Below are positions 63,709 to 64,000 of a stretch of 64,000 nucleotides of DNA, piece after piece. The first letter of the stretch is position 1. Every line of letters starts with the position of its first letter. The stretch spans positions 23,367 through 87,366 of the forward strand of contig JACXUV010000010.1 of the NCBI GenBank assembly GCA_014763715.1, given 5' to 3'. A model generated the notes under the pieces. The model saw only the letters and a program-made list of their open reading frames with translations, ran no database searches and was not told the origin of the DNA. Made by a program: the position numbers and the translations under genes. The stretch is from Rhodobacterales bacterium (lineage in GTDB: Bacteria; Pseudomonadota; Alphaproteobacteria; Caulobacterales; Hyphomonadaceae).

Positions 63709-64000
63709 TCAGAGGCCCAGCACTTTCCGTGCAATGATTGTCCGCTGGATTTCGTTCGTGCCGCCATAGATGGACTGTGCACGCCCCGCAAAATAGGTCG
63801 CCATGTCGCGCCCCGGTGAGCCGCCGGGATCGTTCTGCCCGGCCCAGAAGCTGAAATGCGGCTGGGCATAGGCGCCTGCCGCATCGACCATGAGTTCGGT
63901 GATCTGCTGGTGGGTCGTCGTCGCAAGGATCTTGATTGTCGAGGCCGCGTCACCCGGTGAGCCGCCCTGGGCAGCCGCCGAGAGGACGCGGAAAACTGTC
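63709..64000 (-). CDS. acyl-CoA dehydrogenase, C-terminal fragment
   Basis: Open frame enters from the right edge; the ORF track starts at an internal ATG. It ends with QSIYGGTNEIQRTIIARKVLGL, the FAD/dimer-interface motif of acyl-CoA dehydrogenases, preceded by TKI-type helices. Its electrons would pass to EtfAB encoded at 50 kb. Confidence 0.9.
   Translation of the reverse strand, partial: TVFRVLSAAAQGGSPGDAASTIKILATTTHQQITELMVDAAGAYAQPHFSFWAGQNDPGGSPGRDMATYFAGRAQSIYGGTNEIQRTIIARKVLGL

Overview
The window looks like chromosome from a GC-rich alphaproteobacterium. A Hyphomonas-like member of the Hyphomonadaceae/Caulobacterales is the likeliest source. This is inferred from gene content (DUF4175, ZapA/DUF4164 beside tkt, MmcB, HIG1-domain protein, DUF1674, tandem DUF465 proteins) and from a direct-repeat GTTC-N7-GTTC LexA box; no marker gene such as rRNA is present.

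Left core (1-13183): the end of a DUF4175 gene, mprF, an MBL hydrolase, a cobalamin adenosyltransferase, a HIG1 protein, zapA-DUF4164 divergent from tkt, two divergent citrate-synthase-family genes (one with a MerR-like DNA-binding domain), the SOS-type gene mmcB with its LexA box, a thermonuclease lipoprotein, and tRNA-Arg(CCT).

Genomic island (about 13184-47855): the last 47 bp of tRNA-Arg are repeated exactly at 47809-47855, and a tyrosine integrase gene lies just inside the tRNA. Paired GGTAAC motifs sit inside both ends. In order the island carries: (a) a large HTH + nuclease-like + STAND-type NTPase gene with a palindromic operator; (b) an XRE-controlled, Mza-like defence operon (MutL/MORC-type ATPase, Z1, DUF4420 nuclease, AIPR) next to divergent dcm and vsr; (c) a two-gene HEPN RNase + PD-(D/E)XK pair; (d) a GSU2403-type nucleotidyltransferase, ardA and DUF736; (e) a second integrase beside a tRNA-Leu(CAG), then a putative ADP-ribosyltransferase-fold protein; (f) a mobilisation module (MobF relaxase, TraD-like coupling protein, RHH protein, AlpA-like HTH) without any mating-pore genes; (g) a decayed IS3 fragment and dedA; (h) a five-gene, 4-bp-overlap biosynthetic operon (KAS III, NAD-dependent reductase, MBL hydrolase, PaaK/F390-type ligase, glycosyltransferase). 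It reads as an integrative mobilisable element that serves as a defence island and carries an uncharacterised acyl/glycolipid-type pathway.

Right core (47856-64000): acyl-CoA thioesterase, 3-hydroxybutyryl-CoA dehydrogenase, etfBA, two DUF465 proteins, DUF4262, and a purine/envelope/translation group all on the minus strand (htpX, rsmB, glycine-zipper lipoprotein, rpe, heparinase, CapD-like epimerase, purH), then DUF1674 and the end of an acyl-CoA dehydrogenase. A small membrane-protein gene with its flanks occurs twice, once on each side of the island (10.8 kb and 53.5 kb).

The strongest leads are the STAND gene, the HEPN/nuclease pair, the KAS III operon and the ADP-ribosyltransferase-like orphan. 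All functions are inferred from sequence motifs recognised by eye; no database search was run.
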